A DNA stretch of 18,556 nucleotides from Syntrophomonas sp. UBA4922 (GTDB lineage Bacteria > Bacillota > Syntrophomonadia > Syntrophomonadales > Syntrophomonadaceae), in NCBI GenBank assembly GCA_002398825.1, contig DHBS01000028.1, positions 1 to 18,556 of the forward strand, written 5' to 3'. Shown in pieces: positions 8,136 through 15,644 of the stretch (positions within the stretch are counted from its first letter, which is position 1; each line of letters starts with the position of its first letter). The position numbers and the translations under genes were made by a program. The notes under the pieces were generated by a model. That model did not search any database. It was given only the letters and a program-made list of their open reading frames with translations, and was not told where the DNA came from.

Positions 8136-10931
8136 ATGGATCAGCCTTTATGGGTATTACGCCAATATGATATTGTACAAGCCCAAGCCATGGCGGAGCG
8201 ACTGGGCATCAGCACAGCGGCTGCGATCCTGTTGCAGCAGCGTGGCTGCCGGAGTGAAGAACAATGCCGTTATTTTTTGTCACCCCGATTGGAAGATCTT
8301 ACCCCCCCGCTGTCCATGAGCGGGATGGCAGCGGCCGTAGAGATCATTCAGCGAACTGTTGACGCTAAACGGCCTATTGTAATCTTTGGGGATTATGACG
8401 TTGATGGTGTCTGCAGCATCGTTATTTTACGGGAATGCCTGGAAAGGCTCGACGCTGAGGTCGATTATTATATACCCGACCGATTCCAGGAAGGCTACGG
8501 CCTTAATACCCAGGCCGTACAGCAACTGGCCCAGCGGGGATTTGGATTGCTGATAACAGTGGATTGCGGCATCAGGTCAGTGGAAGAAGTGGCTGCAGCC
8601 AGGCGTTCGGGTCTGCAGGTCATAGTCACCGATCACCATCTGCCGGGAGATATTCTGCCTGAGGCGGATGTGATTATCAATCCCCATTTGGATCAAATGG
8701 AGGACTGCAAAAATTTATGCGGGGCCGGGGTAGCTTACCAACTGGCCAGAGCCTTGGGATCAGTACCGGACAATGACTCCTGGCTGGATCTGGCTGCTCT
8801 GGCCACCCTCGCCGATATAGTCGATTTAAACGGCGATAACCGCATCCTGGTCAAGCATGGTCTGCAGCGCATGTCTGTTACCGACCGGCCGGGATTGAGG
8901 TGTCTGATGGAAACCGGCGGAATCAAACCTGGTGAGGAAATAAGCTCCTGGCAGATAGGTTTCATATTGGGCCCGCGGCTCAATGCGGCCGGCCGGCTCA
9001 GCCATGCCCGGCTCAGCGCGGAGCTGCTCTATACTCGAGACGAACAGCAAGCCCTTTATCTAGCCGAGGTTTTGAACCGGCTGAACGATGAGCGCAAGCA
9101 AACCGAGGAAATCATACTGCGCGAAGCCTCCCTGAGAATAGCTCATCAACCTCAAATTCTGCAGAACAATGTTTTGGTTTTGGACGGTAAACAGTGGCAC
9201 CACGGGGTTCTGGGCATTGTGGCCTCCAGGCTTAGTGAAATACATCGGAAACCGGTAATTCTTATAAACTGGGATGACGACAGCGGGCGTGGTTCATGCC
9301 GCAGCATCGAGGGCTTTGACATTCATCGGGCTCTTCAAGCCTGTCAGAATCACCTCCTGCAATACGGGGGGCACCCTATGGCCGCCGGGCTTACCATCGA
9401 TAAAAACCAGCTGACTTTTTTCATTGAGGCCCTGGAGCGCTGGAGTCAGGAATCGGGCCAGGCCGGCGCCAGGGAGGAACGCCACTTCATCGACCTTGAA
9501 ATTGACCCGGCTCAGATAAACTGCGATTTATGGCATGAGATTCAGGCCCTGGAGCCTTTTGGCCCTGGCAATCCGGTTCCGGTTCTGGCGGTACGGGGAG
9601 TGGAATTGCAGCAGGCGGCTATGATCGGTGCGGAAGGTCAGCATTTCAGGGCGCGTATGCAGGGTTCTAATCTCAATGTGATTGCATTTAGGAAACCTCA
9701 ATATGCTGATTTCAAGGCTGGTCAATATCGTGCCGATCTCACTTTTCAGCTTAATCGCAATGAATTTCGGGGCAGGACCAGCCTGCAGCTTAAGATCAGA
9801 CAGATGAAACCCGCTTATCAGTGGGATATGAGCGCGGAGACTCCCTTGAGACCATGGCTTCGGGAAGCCCTGGGCCTTCTCGAACAGCAGCGGGCCGTCT
9901 TGCTTATAGCGCCTACTTATCGCGTATTGAATAAACTGCAACAAAGTCTGGAATTGTGGCTTTGCGAAGCGGCGCTGCATGGCCTGCACGGCCACTTGTC
10001 CGCAGCACAGCGGCAGGCCGGGGAGCAGGCTTTATTGTCCGGTGACCCGGGTTTATACTTGGTCAGCAGTGCCTATCATTATTATCTGCAGAAAAAACAG
10101 TCTGAGGCCCTAAACGCTCTTCACAGCATTGACGTGCTGAAGAGCCAGGCCGAAGGGGCGGCGGCCCGTGATCAGGACAATGGGGAAAACGGTCCCCTGA
10201 CACTTAATAGCGGCATAAAAGCGTATACTGTAAAATCAGGTGAGATGCCGGATCGGGGGCGTTTCGCGGTTTATGTCAATCGCCTCAAGACGATACAGAA
10301 CTTAAGAGCCGGGATCAATCCGCTGTTTTCGGAAGCCGGTCTGGGCGACATACAGCAGCGCCGCAGGGTCAGGCGTCAGTTTGTCCAGGCCAAGGAGGGG
10401 TTTTTACTTACCGACGGCAATGCCTGTGGTATGCCCATAGGCGAGATAGACGGGGTGTGGATGGCTGATTTGCCTTTCAGCACTGCGGAAATCGACCACA
10501 TCTGGAATGAAATGGGAATAGGGACGTCCTGCCCGCTGGTCCTGCGCTTCAATCAAAGCCAGGTCGATGCCAACCAGATCTACCTGGGCCGCCTCTATCC
10601 CGATACGGAGCGGATAAGGTCTATGTTGCCGGCCCTGCGGTCTTTGGGGCATGGAGTGCTGCAGGGGGAGGTTTCCCAGTTCTGCCAGGTCTTATCAAGA
10701 ATCACCGGCCGTCAGGTAAGCGCACTGGATTTGCAGTCCGTACTGCACGTACTTGATGATCTGGGCTTGTGCCAGTTTAAGAAAAAGGGTAGTATTATGG
10801 CAATAAAGTTTATGTTTCATGCCAAAAACAGCATTAATATGTCTGAATCCCCCTACTATCTGGAGGGCCTGGCTGAAAAAAAGGCATTTCACGACCTGGC
10901 TAACGAGCTTCAACAAATGCCGCTTTGGTGA
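8136..10931 (+). CDS. recJ: Single-stranded-DNA-specific 5'-3' exonuclease RecJ, long form
   Basis: DHH-superfamily nuclease that degrades single-stranded DNA 5' to 3' in recombination and mismatch/base-excision repair. Catalytic motifs: FGDYDVDG (84-91), DCG (143-145), DHH (166-168), NPH (182-184), LATLADIVDL (222-231) and NAAGR (283-287). The DHHA1 part ends with SIEGFD and GGHPMAAG (411-418). An OB-fold-like region with EPFGPGNPVPV follows (about 450-560). A further C-terminal region of about 360 residues makes the protein 931 residues long, against 577 for E. coli and 786 for B. subtilis RecJ. That tail matches the Firmicutes-type RecJ C-terminal extension and includes VLLIAPTYRVLNKL, faintly helicase-like. 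The ATG follows GGGAGAGGAAAT. Its stop codon overlaps the rel start. Confidence 0.94.
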   Translation: MDQPLWVLRQYDIVQAQAMAERLGISTAAAILLQQRGCRSEEQCRYFLSPRLEDLTPPLSMSGMAAAVEIIQRTVDAKRPIVIFGDYDVDGVCSIVILRECLERLDAEVDYYIPDRFQEGYGLNTQAVQQLAQRGFGLLITVDCGIRSVEEVAAARRSGLQVIVTDHHLPGDILPEADVIINPHLDQMEDCKNLCGAGVAYQLARALGSVPDNDSWLDLAALATLADIVDLNGDNRILVKHGLQRMSVTDRPGLRCLMETGGIKPGEEISSWQIGFILGPRLNAAGRLSHARLSAELLYTRDEQQALYLAEVLNRLNDERKQTEEIILREASLRIAHQPQILQNNVLVLDGKQWHHGVLGIVASRLSEIHRKPVILINWDDDSGRGSCRSIEGFDIHRALQACQNHLLQYGGHPMAAGLTIDKNQLTFFIEALERWSQESGQAGAREERHFIDLEIDPAQINCDLWHEIQALEPFGPGNPVPVLAVRGVELQQAAMIGAEGQHFRARMQGSNLNVIAFRKPQYADFKAGQYRADLTFQLNRNEFRGRTSLQLKIRQMKPAYQWDMSAETPLRPWLREALGLLEQQRAVLLIAPTYRVLNKLQQSLELWLCEAALHGLHGHLSAAQRQAGEQALLSGDPGLYLVSSAYHYYLQKKQSEALNALHSIDVLKSQAEGAAARDQDNGENGPLTLNSGIKAYTVKSGEMPDRGRFAVYVNRLKTIQNLRAGINPLFSEAGLGDIQQRRRVRRQFVQAKEGFLLTDGNACGMPIGEIDGVWMADLPFSTAEIDHIWNEMGIGTSCPLVLRFNQSQVDANQIYLGRLYPDTERIRSMLPALRSLGHGVLQGEVSQFCQVLSRITGRQVSALDLQSVLHVLDDLGLCQFKKKGSIMAIKFMFHAKNSINMSESPYYLEGLAEKKAFHDLANELQQMPLW

Positions 10932-13120
10932 TGTTTATGGATCCACAATTGCAGCATATACTGGATAAGGTAAGCTCTTATGATCCGGATGCCAATCTGG
11001 CTCTCATAACCAAGGCATATCAATACGCCAGTAAAGCGCACGAAAATCAAAAGCGAATATCCGGCGACCCCTATATCAGCCATCCGGTTGAAGTAGCCTT
11101 AATCCTGGCGGACATCGAAATGGATGCTGCTTCGATATGCGCTGCCTTGCTTCATGATGTGGTAGAGGATACCATTGTAACCTATCAGGATGTGGTCAAG
11201 GAGTTTGGCGAAGAGATTGCCCTGCTGGTAGAAGGGGTAACCAAGCTCTCCCGGATAAATTTTAAGACCAAAGAAGACGCCCAGGCCGAAAACCTGCGTA
11301 AAATGTTTATCGCCATGGCTAAGGATATCCGGGTCATACTGATAAAACTGGCTGACCGCCTGCATAATATGCGCACCCTTAATTATCAAAGTGAAAGCAA
11401 GCAAAAGGAGATTGCCACCGAAACCCAGGAAATATTCGCTCCTTTGGCCCACCGGCTGGGCATTTTCAAATTTAAATGGGAACTTGAAGATCTGGCCTTT
11501 TCTTTCCTGGACAATCAAACCTACCGCGAAGTGGCCACACGTCTGAAATTTAAACGCAAACAGCGTGAAGAATATGTCAATGAATTGATCGAACAAATCC
11601 GCTCCGGCCTCGATCAGATCGGAATAAAGGCGGAAATCAAAGGGCGTCCCAAAAACATCTACAGCATTTACAAGAAGATGATCAAACAGGGCAAGGATAT
11701 CGATGAGATCTACGACAAAATCGCCATCCGGGTAATCGTCGACGACATCCGGCAGTGCTATGGGGTTTTGGGGATTATCCACACCATGTGGAAGCCTATC
11801 CCGGGGCGCTTCAAAGACTATATCGCCACTCCCAAGGCCAATATGTACCAGTCTCTCCACACCACCTTGATAGGCAAAGGGGGAGAGCCTTTTGAGGTGC
11901 AGATCCGCACCTTGGAGATGCACCGCATCTCAGAATATGGCATCGCCGCCCACTGGCGCTATAAAGAGGGGGACAGCAACCGGGAGCGCAAACTCGATGA
12001 AAAACTGTCCTGGCTGCGCCAAATTCTGGAATGGCAGCAGGATATCAAAGATACCGATGAGTTCATGGAATCCCTCAAAATAGATCTGTTCGACGATACG
12101 GTTTTCGTATTCACTCCCAAAGGAGCGGTCATCGAGCTGCCCAAAGGTTCCTGCCCGGTGGATTTTGCCTACCGGGTTCATACCGAAGTAGGTCATCAAT
12201 GCACCGGAGCGCGGGTCAACGGACGTATAGTACCCCTGGATTACACCTTGAACAACGGTGAAATTGTTGAAATAATCACTTCTAAAAGCTCCCCCGGACC
12301 ATCCAAAGACTGGCTTAATTTCATTAAAACCTCCTCTGCCAAAAGCCGCATCAAAGCCTGGTTTAAGCGGGAAAAGCGTCAGGTCAACATCATGCGCGGC
12401 CACGAGATGCTGGAAAAGGACCTGAAAAAGAAACACCTCGATCCCCGCGAACTGCTCAAAGAAGAGAAATTGACGGATATTGCCAAGCGCTTCGGCTATA
12501 CTACCGTTGACGATCTTTTAGCCGCGCTGGGGGACGGGGCTTTAACCGTCAATCAGGTTATCAATAAACAAAAAGAGCTTTATTTCCAAGATGCCAGCGT
12601 TGAGGATATTTTCAAATCCAACCTGAATCGCCCTTCATCCCATGCCGATAAAGAAACCAGGGCATTGCGCATCAAAGGTGTGGATGAGGTGGCCACACGC
12701 CTGGCTCGTTGCTGTAACCCCTTGCCTGGAGACCAGGTTTTGGGTTATATTACCAGAGGACGGGGAGTATCCGTACATCGTCAGGACTGTCCCAATATGC
12801 ATAATTATATGCAAAGTGAACCGGACCGTATTATCGAGGTGGAGTGGGCGGACGACCGGGGCGTTTATGGGGTGGAACTGGAGGTTCGGGCCATGGACCG
12901 TCCGCGCCTTACCACCGATGTCATGATTGTTATCGCCGATACCAAAATCCATATAAACTCGGTTTATTCTCGGATTACCAAGAACAACCGGGTGATTATG
13001 AACTTTAAGCTGGAGATAAAAGATATGAGCCACTTACAGGCCGTGATCCAAAGGATTCAAAAGGTTAAAGACGTAATGGATGTGAAACGGGTATTGCCGG
13101 GCGAGTACAGGGGAGATTAG
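10931..13120 (+). CDS. relA: Bifunctional (p)ppGpp synthetase/hydrolase (RelA/SpoT family)
   Basis: Makes and destroys the stringent-response alarmone (p)ppGpp. The start is taken at the ATG that overlaps the recJ stop (TGATG), which suggests translational coupling; no strong ribosome site is present and the ATG at 10937 is also possible. About 729 residues, the usual long Rel length. The HD hydrolase domain shows ISHPVEVA, LLHDVVEDT (about 74-82) and LADRLHNMRTL. The synthetase domain shows GRFKDYIATPK (RFKD near 293), YQSLHTT and EVQIRT (near 322). RFKD is the RxKD signature of bifunctional enzymes rather than the ExDD of RelA-only synthetases. A TGS domain (VFVFTPKGAVIELP, about 391-450), a CCNPLPGD zinc-finger-like/RIS segment (near 597) and a C-terminal ACT domain follow. 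Confidence 0.96.
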   Translation: MFMDPQLQHILDKVSSYDPDANLALITKAYQYASKAHENQKRISGDPYISHPVEVALILADIEMDAASICAALLHDVVEDTIVTYQDVVKEFGEEIALLVEGVTKLSRINFKTKEDAQAENLRKMFIAMAKDIRVILIKLADRLHNMRTLNYQSESKQKEIATETQEIFAPLAHRLGIFKFKWELEDLAFSFLDNQTYREVATRLKFKRKQREEYVNELIEQIRSGLDQIGIKAEIKGRPKNIYSIYKKMIKQGKDIDEIYDKIAIRVIVDDIRQCYGVLGIIHTMWKPIPGRFKDYIATPKANMYQSLHTTLIGKGGEPFEVQIRTLEMHRISEYGIAAHWRYKEGDSNRERKLDEKLSWLRQILEWQQDIKDTDEFMESLKIDLFDDTVFVFTPKGAVIELPKGSCPVDFAYRVHTEVGHQCTGARVNGRIVPLDYTLNNGEIVEIITSKSSPGPSKDWLNFIKTSSAKSRIKAWFKREKRQVNIMRGHEMLEKDLKKKHLDPRELLKEEKLTDIAKRFGYTTVDDLLAALGDGALTVNQVINKQKELYFQDASVEDIFKSNLNRPSSHADKETRALRIKGVDEVATRLARCCNPLPGDQVLGYITRGRGVSVHRQDCPNMHNYMQSEPDRIIEVEWADDRGVYGVELEVRAMDRPRLTTDVMIVIADTKIHINSVYSRITKNNRVIMNFKLEIKDMSHLQAVIQRIQKVKDVMDVKRVLPGEYRGD

Positions 13121-13570
13121 ATGAGAGCGGTGGTACAGCGTACAGTATCCAGCCGGGTGATGGTTGAAGGCCAGGTTATAGGCGCCATCGGACTGGGATT
13201 GACAGTGTTGCTGGGTATTAAAAAAGGGGATACCTCGGAGGATGCTGACTACTTGATGGATAAAATCGTTAATCTACGGATTTTTCCCGACCAAGACGGC
13301 AAGATGAACCTCTCGCTACAAGATGTTGCCGGAGGGGTCTTGTTGATCAGTCAGTTCACCCTGTACGGGGATGCCCGCAAAGGGCGCAGACCAAGCTTTA
13401 CCGAAGCCGGTCTGCCTGAACAAGCCCGGCCGCTGTTTGATTATTGTGTCGAAAACTTGCGCCTGAAGGGTTTAGAAGTTCAAACCGGGGAATTCGGGGC
13501 CGAAATGCAGGTAGATATATGTAACGACGGGCCCTGCACCATTTTGCTGGATAGCTTTAGAGCATTTTGA
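13121..13570 (+). CDS. dtd: D-aminoacyl-tRNA deacylase
   Basis: Hydrolyses D-amino acids (and glycine mischarged on tRNA-Ala) from tRNA, a translation proofreading step. It has the typical length of 149 residues. MRAVVQRTVSSRVMVEG begins the protein; the SQFTLYGD motif is at 77-84. The C-terminal motif reads NDGPCTILLDS (135-145), where most relatives have NxGPVT, so the Val position is Cys. The ATG immediately follows the rel stop codon with zero gap, with GGGGAG upstream inside rel. The rel-dtd pair is a widespread Firmicutes arrangement. Confidence 0.96.
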   Translation: MRAVVQRTVSSRVMVEGQVIGAIGLGLTVLLGIKKGDTSEDADYLMDKIVNLRIFPDQDGKMNLSLQDVAGGVLLISQFTLYGDARKGRRPSFTEAGLPEQARPLFDYCVENLRLKGLEVQTGEFGAEMQVDICNDGPCTILLDSFRAF

Positions 13571-13585
13571 TAAGGAGGAAGAACA

Positions 13586-14212
13586 TTGATTCTCAAGCGC
13601 GTTGAAGTTAGTTCTATGGCAGTCAACTGTTATATTGTGGGCTGTGAGGAAACCAAAGAGGTGGCGGTAATCGATCCCGGCGGCAACGCCCGGGGTATCC
13701 TCAAAGTCTTGGAGGATAATGGTCTGAAAGCCATCTACATCATCAATACCCACGGGCATATCGACCATATTGGAGCCAATCGTGCCATTAAAGACGCCAC
13801 CGGAGCCAGGGTTTTGATTCATCGCAATGACGCTAAGATGCTGACTAATGCAGTGTCCAATTTTTCCTTTATGATGGGTCAGCAGGTCACCAGCCCCCCG
13901 GCGGAGGATTTTATAGATGAAGGCGATATTATTAAAATCGGCACTACGGTAGAATTGGAAGTGATTCACACCCCGGGACACAGTCTGGGGGGAATCTGTT
14001 TGGCGACTGACAATATTATCTTTTCCGGTGATACCCTTTTCTATGGTTCCATCGGCCGCACCGATTTCCCGGGGGGATCATACCAGGATCTGATATCCAA
14101 TATAAAGAACAAGCTGCTTTGTTACGATGACGATGTGGTGGTTTATCCCGGACACGGGCCGGCTACAACGATCGGTTTCGAGCGCAAGCGCAATCCTTTT
14201 CTGCGCGACTAG
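13586..14212 (+). CDS. Metallo-beta-lactamase-fold hydrolase, glyoxalase II-like (YqgX type)
   Basis: 208-residue cytosolic MBL-fold protein. Zinc ligands are visible: THGHIDH (55-61, the THxHxDH motif), HTPGHSLGG with His132, SGDTLF with Asp149, and YPGHGP with His190. GRTDFPGG (157-164) is typical of the glyoxalase II-like subgroup. The start is TTG, supported by AAGGAGGA six bases upstream; no better ATG is available. It follows dtd by 15 bases, the usual order in Clostridia. The exact substrate is unknown; S-lactoylglutathione is unlikely in an anaerobe without glutathione, so another thioester or a detoxification role is possible. Confidence 0.88.
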   Translation: MILKRVEVSSMAVNCYIVGCEETKEVAVIDPGGNARGILKVLEDNGLKAIYIINTHGHIDHIGANRAIKDATGARVLIHRNDAKMLTNAVSNFSFMMGQQVTSPPAEDFIDEGDIIKIGTTVELEVIHTPGHSLGGICLATDNIIFSGDTLFYGSIGRTDFPGGSYQDLISNIKNKLLCYDDDVVVYPGHGPATTIGFERKRNPFLRD

Positions 14213-14252
14213 TCATTTGTCCAAAAATTAAAATATTTAAGGCTTGTCAATC

Positions 14253-14281
14253 TTTACAGACGGTCTGAAGTATGCTATCAT
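14253..14281 (+). promoter_or_regulatory. Promoter of the T-box/aroF operon
   Basis: TTTACA (14253-14258) and TATCAT (14276-14281) are separated by exactly 17 bases, and TGC precedes the -10 box (extended -10). Transcription would start near 14288, just upstream of the T-box Stem I. The spacer contains the palindrome CAGAC-G-GTCTG (14257-14267). Confidence 0.7.
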
Positions 14282-14508
14282 CTCGTTATTAATATTGAAA
14301 ATGCGATGAATAAGTAAAGTAGGTTTGTGAAGTCATGCAGAGAGAGGATGCCACCGGCTGCAAGCATCCTTATGAGGAAGCAAATTGAAGTTCACTTAGG
14401 AGCACCCGGCTGAAACATAAGCAAGTAGGTCGAGGCGGAACCCTTACCGTTAAAAGAGGGGGGATATCGGATTAAACCTGTATCCTGATCATCAGGCACC
14501 GAAACCAT

Positions 14509-14572
14509 TGGGTGGTATTGCGTGTAAGCACCAGGCTTCTCGTCCCATAAGGATGTGAAGCCTTTGTTTTTT
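14509..14572 (+). terminator. First T-box antiterminator and terminator unit
   Basis: The antiterminator pairs GGG (14510-14512) with CCC (14544-14546) around the UGGU bulge. The competing terminator pairs AGGCTTC (14533-14539) with GAAGCCT (14557-14563), extended inside by CGTCC/GGATG, and ends in TTTGTTTTTT. The bulge reads UGGUAUU, where the consensus has UGGNACC. Confidence 0.8.
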
Positions 14573-14617
14573 AAGGCCTGAAGGTTAGATCCCGTATCCT
14601 GATAGTAAAGCGGCCTT
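14573..14617 (+). repeat. Linker hairpin and duplicated segment between the two T-box units
   Basis: AAGGCC (14573-14578) and GGCCTT (14612-14617) are perfect complements and could form a Stem III-like hairpin for the second unit. The segment also repeats GTATCCTGAT (14594-14603), present at 14480-14489 ahead of the first unit, 114 bases away. The two T-box cores are 118 bases apart. This supports an ancestral tandem duplication of the Stem III/antiterminator/terminator block. Confidence 0.6.
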
Positions 14618-14626
14618 ATGGCAAAT

Positions 14627-14686
14627 TGGGTGGTACCGCGGGAAGTTCGCCTCTCGTCCCTTGTGGAGAGAGGCCTGTTTTATTTT
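14627..14686 (+). terminator. Second T-box antiterminator and terminator unit
   Basis: The core TGGGTGGTACCGCG matches the T-box consensus. GGG (14628-14630) pairs with CCC (14658-14660) in the antiterminator. The terminator pairs GCCTCTC (14649-14655) with GAGAGGC (14668-14674), followed by a T-rich tract to 14686. After it, 14687-14804 holds only the leader to aroF, with no other feature seen. Confidence 0.85.
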
Positions 14687-14804
14687 CTGGAACGATTCGA
14701 AAGAGGGTGGATTGGGGTATGTCGGCACAGCTGCCAAACCTGGGGATGTTTACTCCTTCATAAATCACCGCTGACTTCAGACTGATTAAAAAGGAGATGA
14801 TCAA

Positions 14805-15644
14805 ATGCTCAATGCTGCACTGAAAAAAACCTCATCAATGCTGGTGGCCAGTCAGAACGGGCACAAAACCAGGGTAGTTGTAAAAAACATCTGTTTCGGA
14901 GGCGAAACAATACCTATAATAGCCGGCCCCTGTGCCATTGAAAATGAAGACACCTTGCGTGAAACCGCCTTCAAAGTGAGGGGGGCCGGTGCGGTTGTAC
15001 TGCGGGGCGGCGCCTACAAGCCGCGCACCTCCCCATACAGCTTTCAGGGTCATGGCCGGGCCGGGCTGGAATGTCTGGCCAGGGTAGGCGAAGAGATGAA
15101 TATGCCGGTAATCACCGAATTGATGGATGGAGAAGAGCTGGAAGCGGTCCTGGAATATGCAGATATCATCCAGATCGGGGCCCGCAATATGTATAACTAC
15201 AGTTTGCTGCGCAAATTGGGAAAAACTGATAAACCGGTGGTCTTGAAACGGGGGCTTTCCGCCACCATTGAGGAATGGCTTATGGCGGCCGAGTATATTC
15301 TGGCTGAAGGCAATTCCCAGGTTATACTGTGCGAGCGGGGCATCCGCAGTGCGGAGACCTGGACCCGCAACACCCTGGATTTGAACGCGGTAGCACTGGT
15401 CAAACAACTATCCCATTTACCGGTGATGGTCGATCCCAGCCACGGCACCGGAGTGCGCAGCCTGGTGGCCCCTATGTCACTGGCTGCTGTAGCGGCCGGC
15501 GCCGATGGATTGATGATCGAAGTTCACCCCCGGCCGGAAAGCGCCCTGTCAGACGGAGAACAATCCCTGACCCCCAAAGGCTTCAGTCAGTTGATGCGTC
15601 AGCTGGAAGCCATGGCCCTGGCAATGGGAAGGAGGGTGCGCTGA
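14805..15644 (+). CDS. aroF: 3-deoxy-7-phosphoheptulonate synthase (DAHP synthase, type I beta core)
   Basis: Condenses phosphoenolpyruvate and erythrose 4-phosphate, the first step of aromatic amino acid synthesis. Residues: AGPCAIE (40-46, Cys43 metal ligand), RGGAYKPRTSPYSFQG (67-82), QIGARNM (123-129), KRG (148-150), CERGIR (176-181), DPSHGTG (210-216, His213) and IEVHP (238-242, Glu239). At 279 residues it has the catalytic barrel and only about 30 extra residues at the N-terminus, so it lacks the ferredoxin-like regulatory domain of longer homologues such as the T. maritima enzyme. KDO-8-phosphate synthase is related, but the context and CERGIR/RGGAYKPRTSPY motifs favour DAHP synthase. 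ATG follows AAGGAG by 8 bases. Its stop overlaps the next start by one base (TGATG). It lies directly behind the Phe T-box. Confidence 0.93.
   Translation: MLNAALKKTSSMLVASQNGHKTRVVVKNICFGGETIPIIAGPCAIENEDTLRETAFKVRGAGAVVLRGGAYKPRTSPYSFQGHGRAGLECLARVGEEMNMPVITELMDGEELEAVLEYADIIQIGARNMYNYSLLRKLGKTDKPVVLKRGLSATIEEWLMAAEYILAEGNSQVILCERGIRSAETWTRNTLDLNAVALVKQLSHLPVMVDPSHGTGVRSLVAPMSLAAVAAGADGLMIEVHPRPESALSDGEQSLTPKGFSQLMRQLEAMALAMGRRVR

Larger units (their letters stand above)
14288..14688 (+). promoter_or_regulatory. T-box leader, Phe specifier (UUC), with duplicated antiterminator/terminator
   Basis: tRNA-sensing transcription attenuator. Stem I shows the GATGA/AGTA features near 14304-14322, AGAGAGAGG, and the distal GGATGC...GCATCC hairpin (14345-14368) around CCACCGGCTGCAAG. 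The pairings TCAT/ATGA and GGTTTGT/GCAAATT below it close the specifier loop GAAG-TTC-ACTT. The specifier is read as UUC at 14391-14393, followed by the conserved A, hence tRNA-Phe. GTAGG, GGCGG and CCGTTA further on match Stem II/IIA-B. Two T-box cores follow: TGGGTGGTATTGCG (14509-14522) and TGGGTGGTACCGCG (14627-14640). Both have UGGU, which fits the A73 discriminator of tRNA-Phe. Uncharged tRNA-Phe should favour readthrough into aroF. Confidence 0.9.

Noticed and set aside
11099..11923. 274-residue minus-strand reading frame
   Set aside because: It lies antisense within rel; it is a shadow of rel codon bias, with no family resemblance.
14573..14626. A second T-box Stem I ahead of the second antiterminator
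   Set aside because: Only about 54 bases are available and no AGTA, GA-motif or specifier loop is present; Stem I needs roughly 100 bases.
14720..14764. 14-codon leader peptide (starts MSAQLPNLGMF) before aroF
   Set aside because: It lies downstream of both terminators, has no run of aromatic codons and only a weak ribosome site, so it does not look like an attenuation peptide.
15329..15643. An N-terminal extension of the pheA frame reaching back into aroF
   Set aside because: The extension is out of frame with the well-conserved aroF and unlike any dehydratase; GPCGTFSEEAA follows the TGATG-coupled ATG directly.
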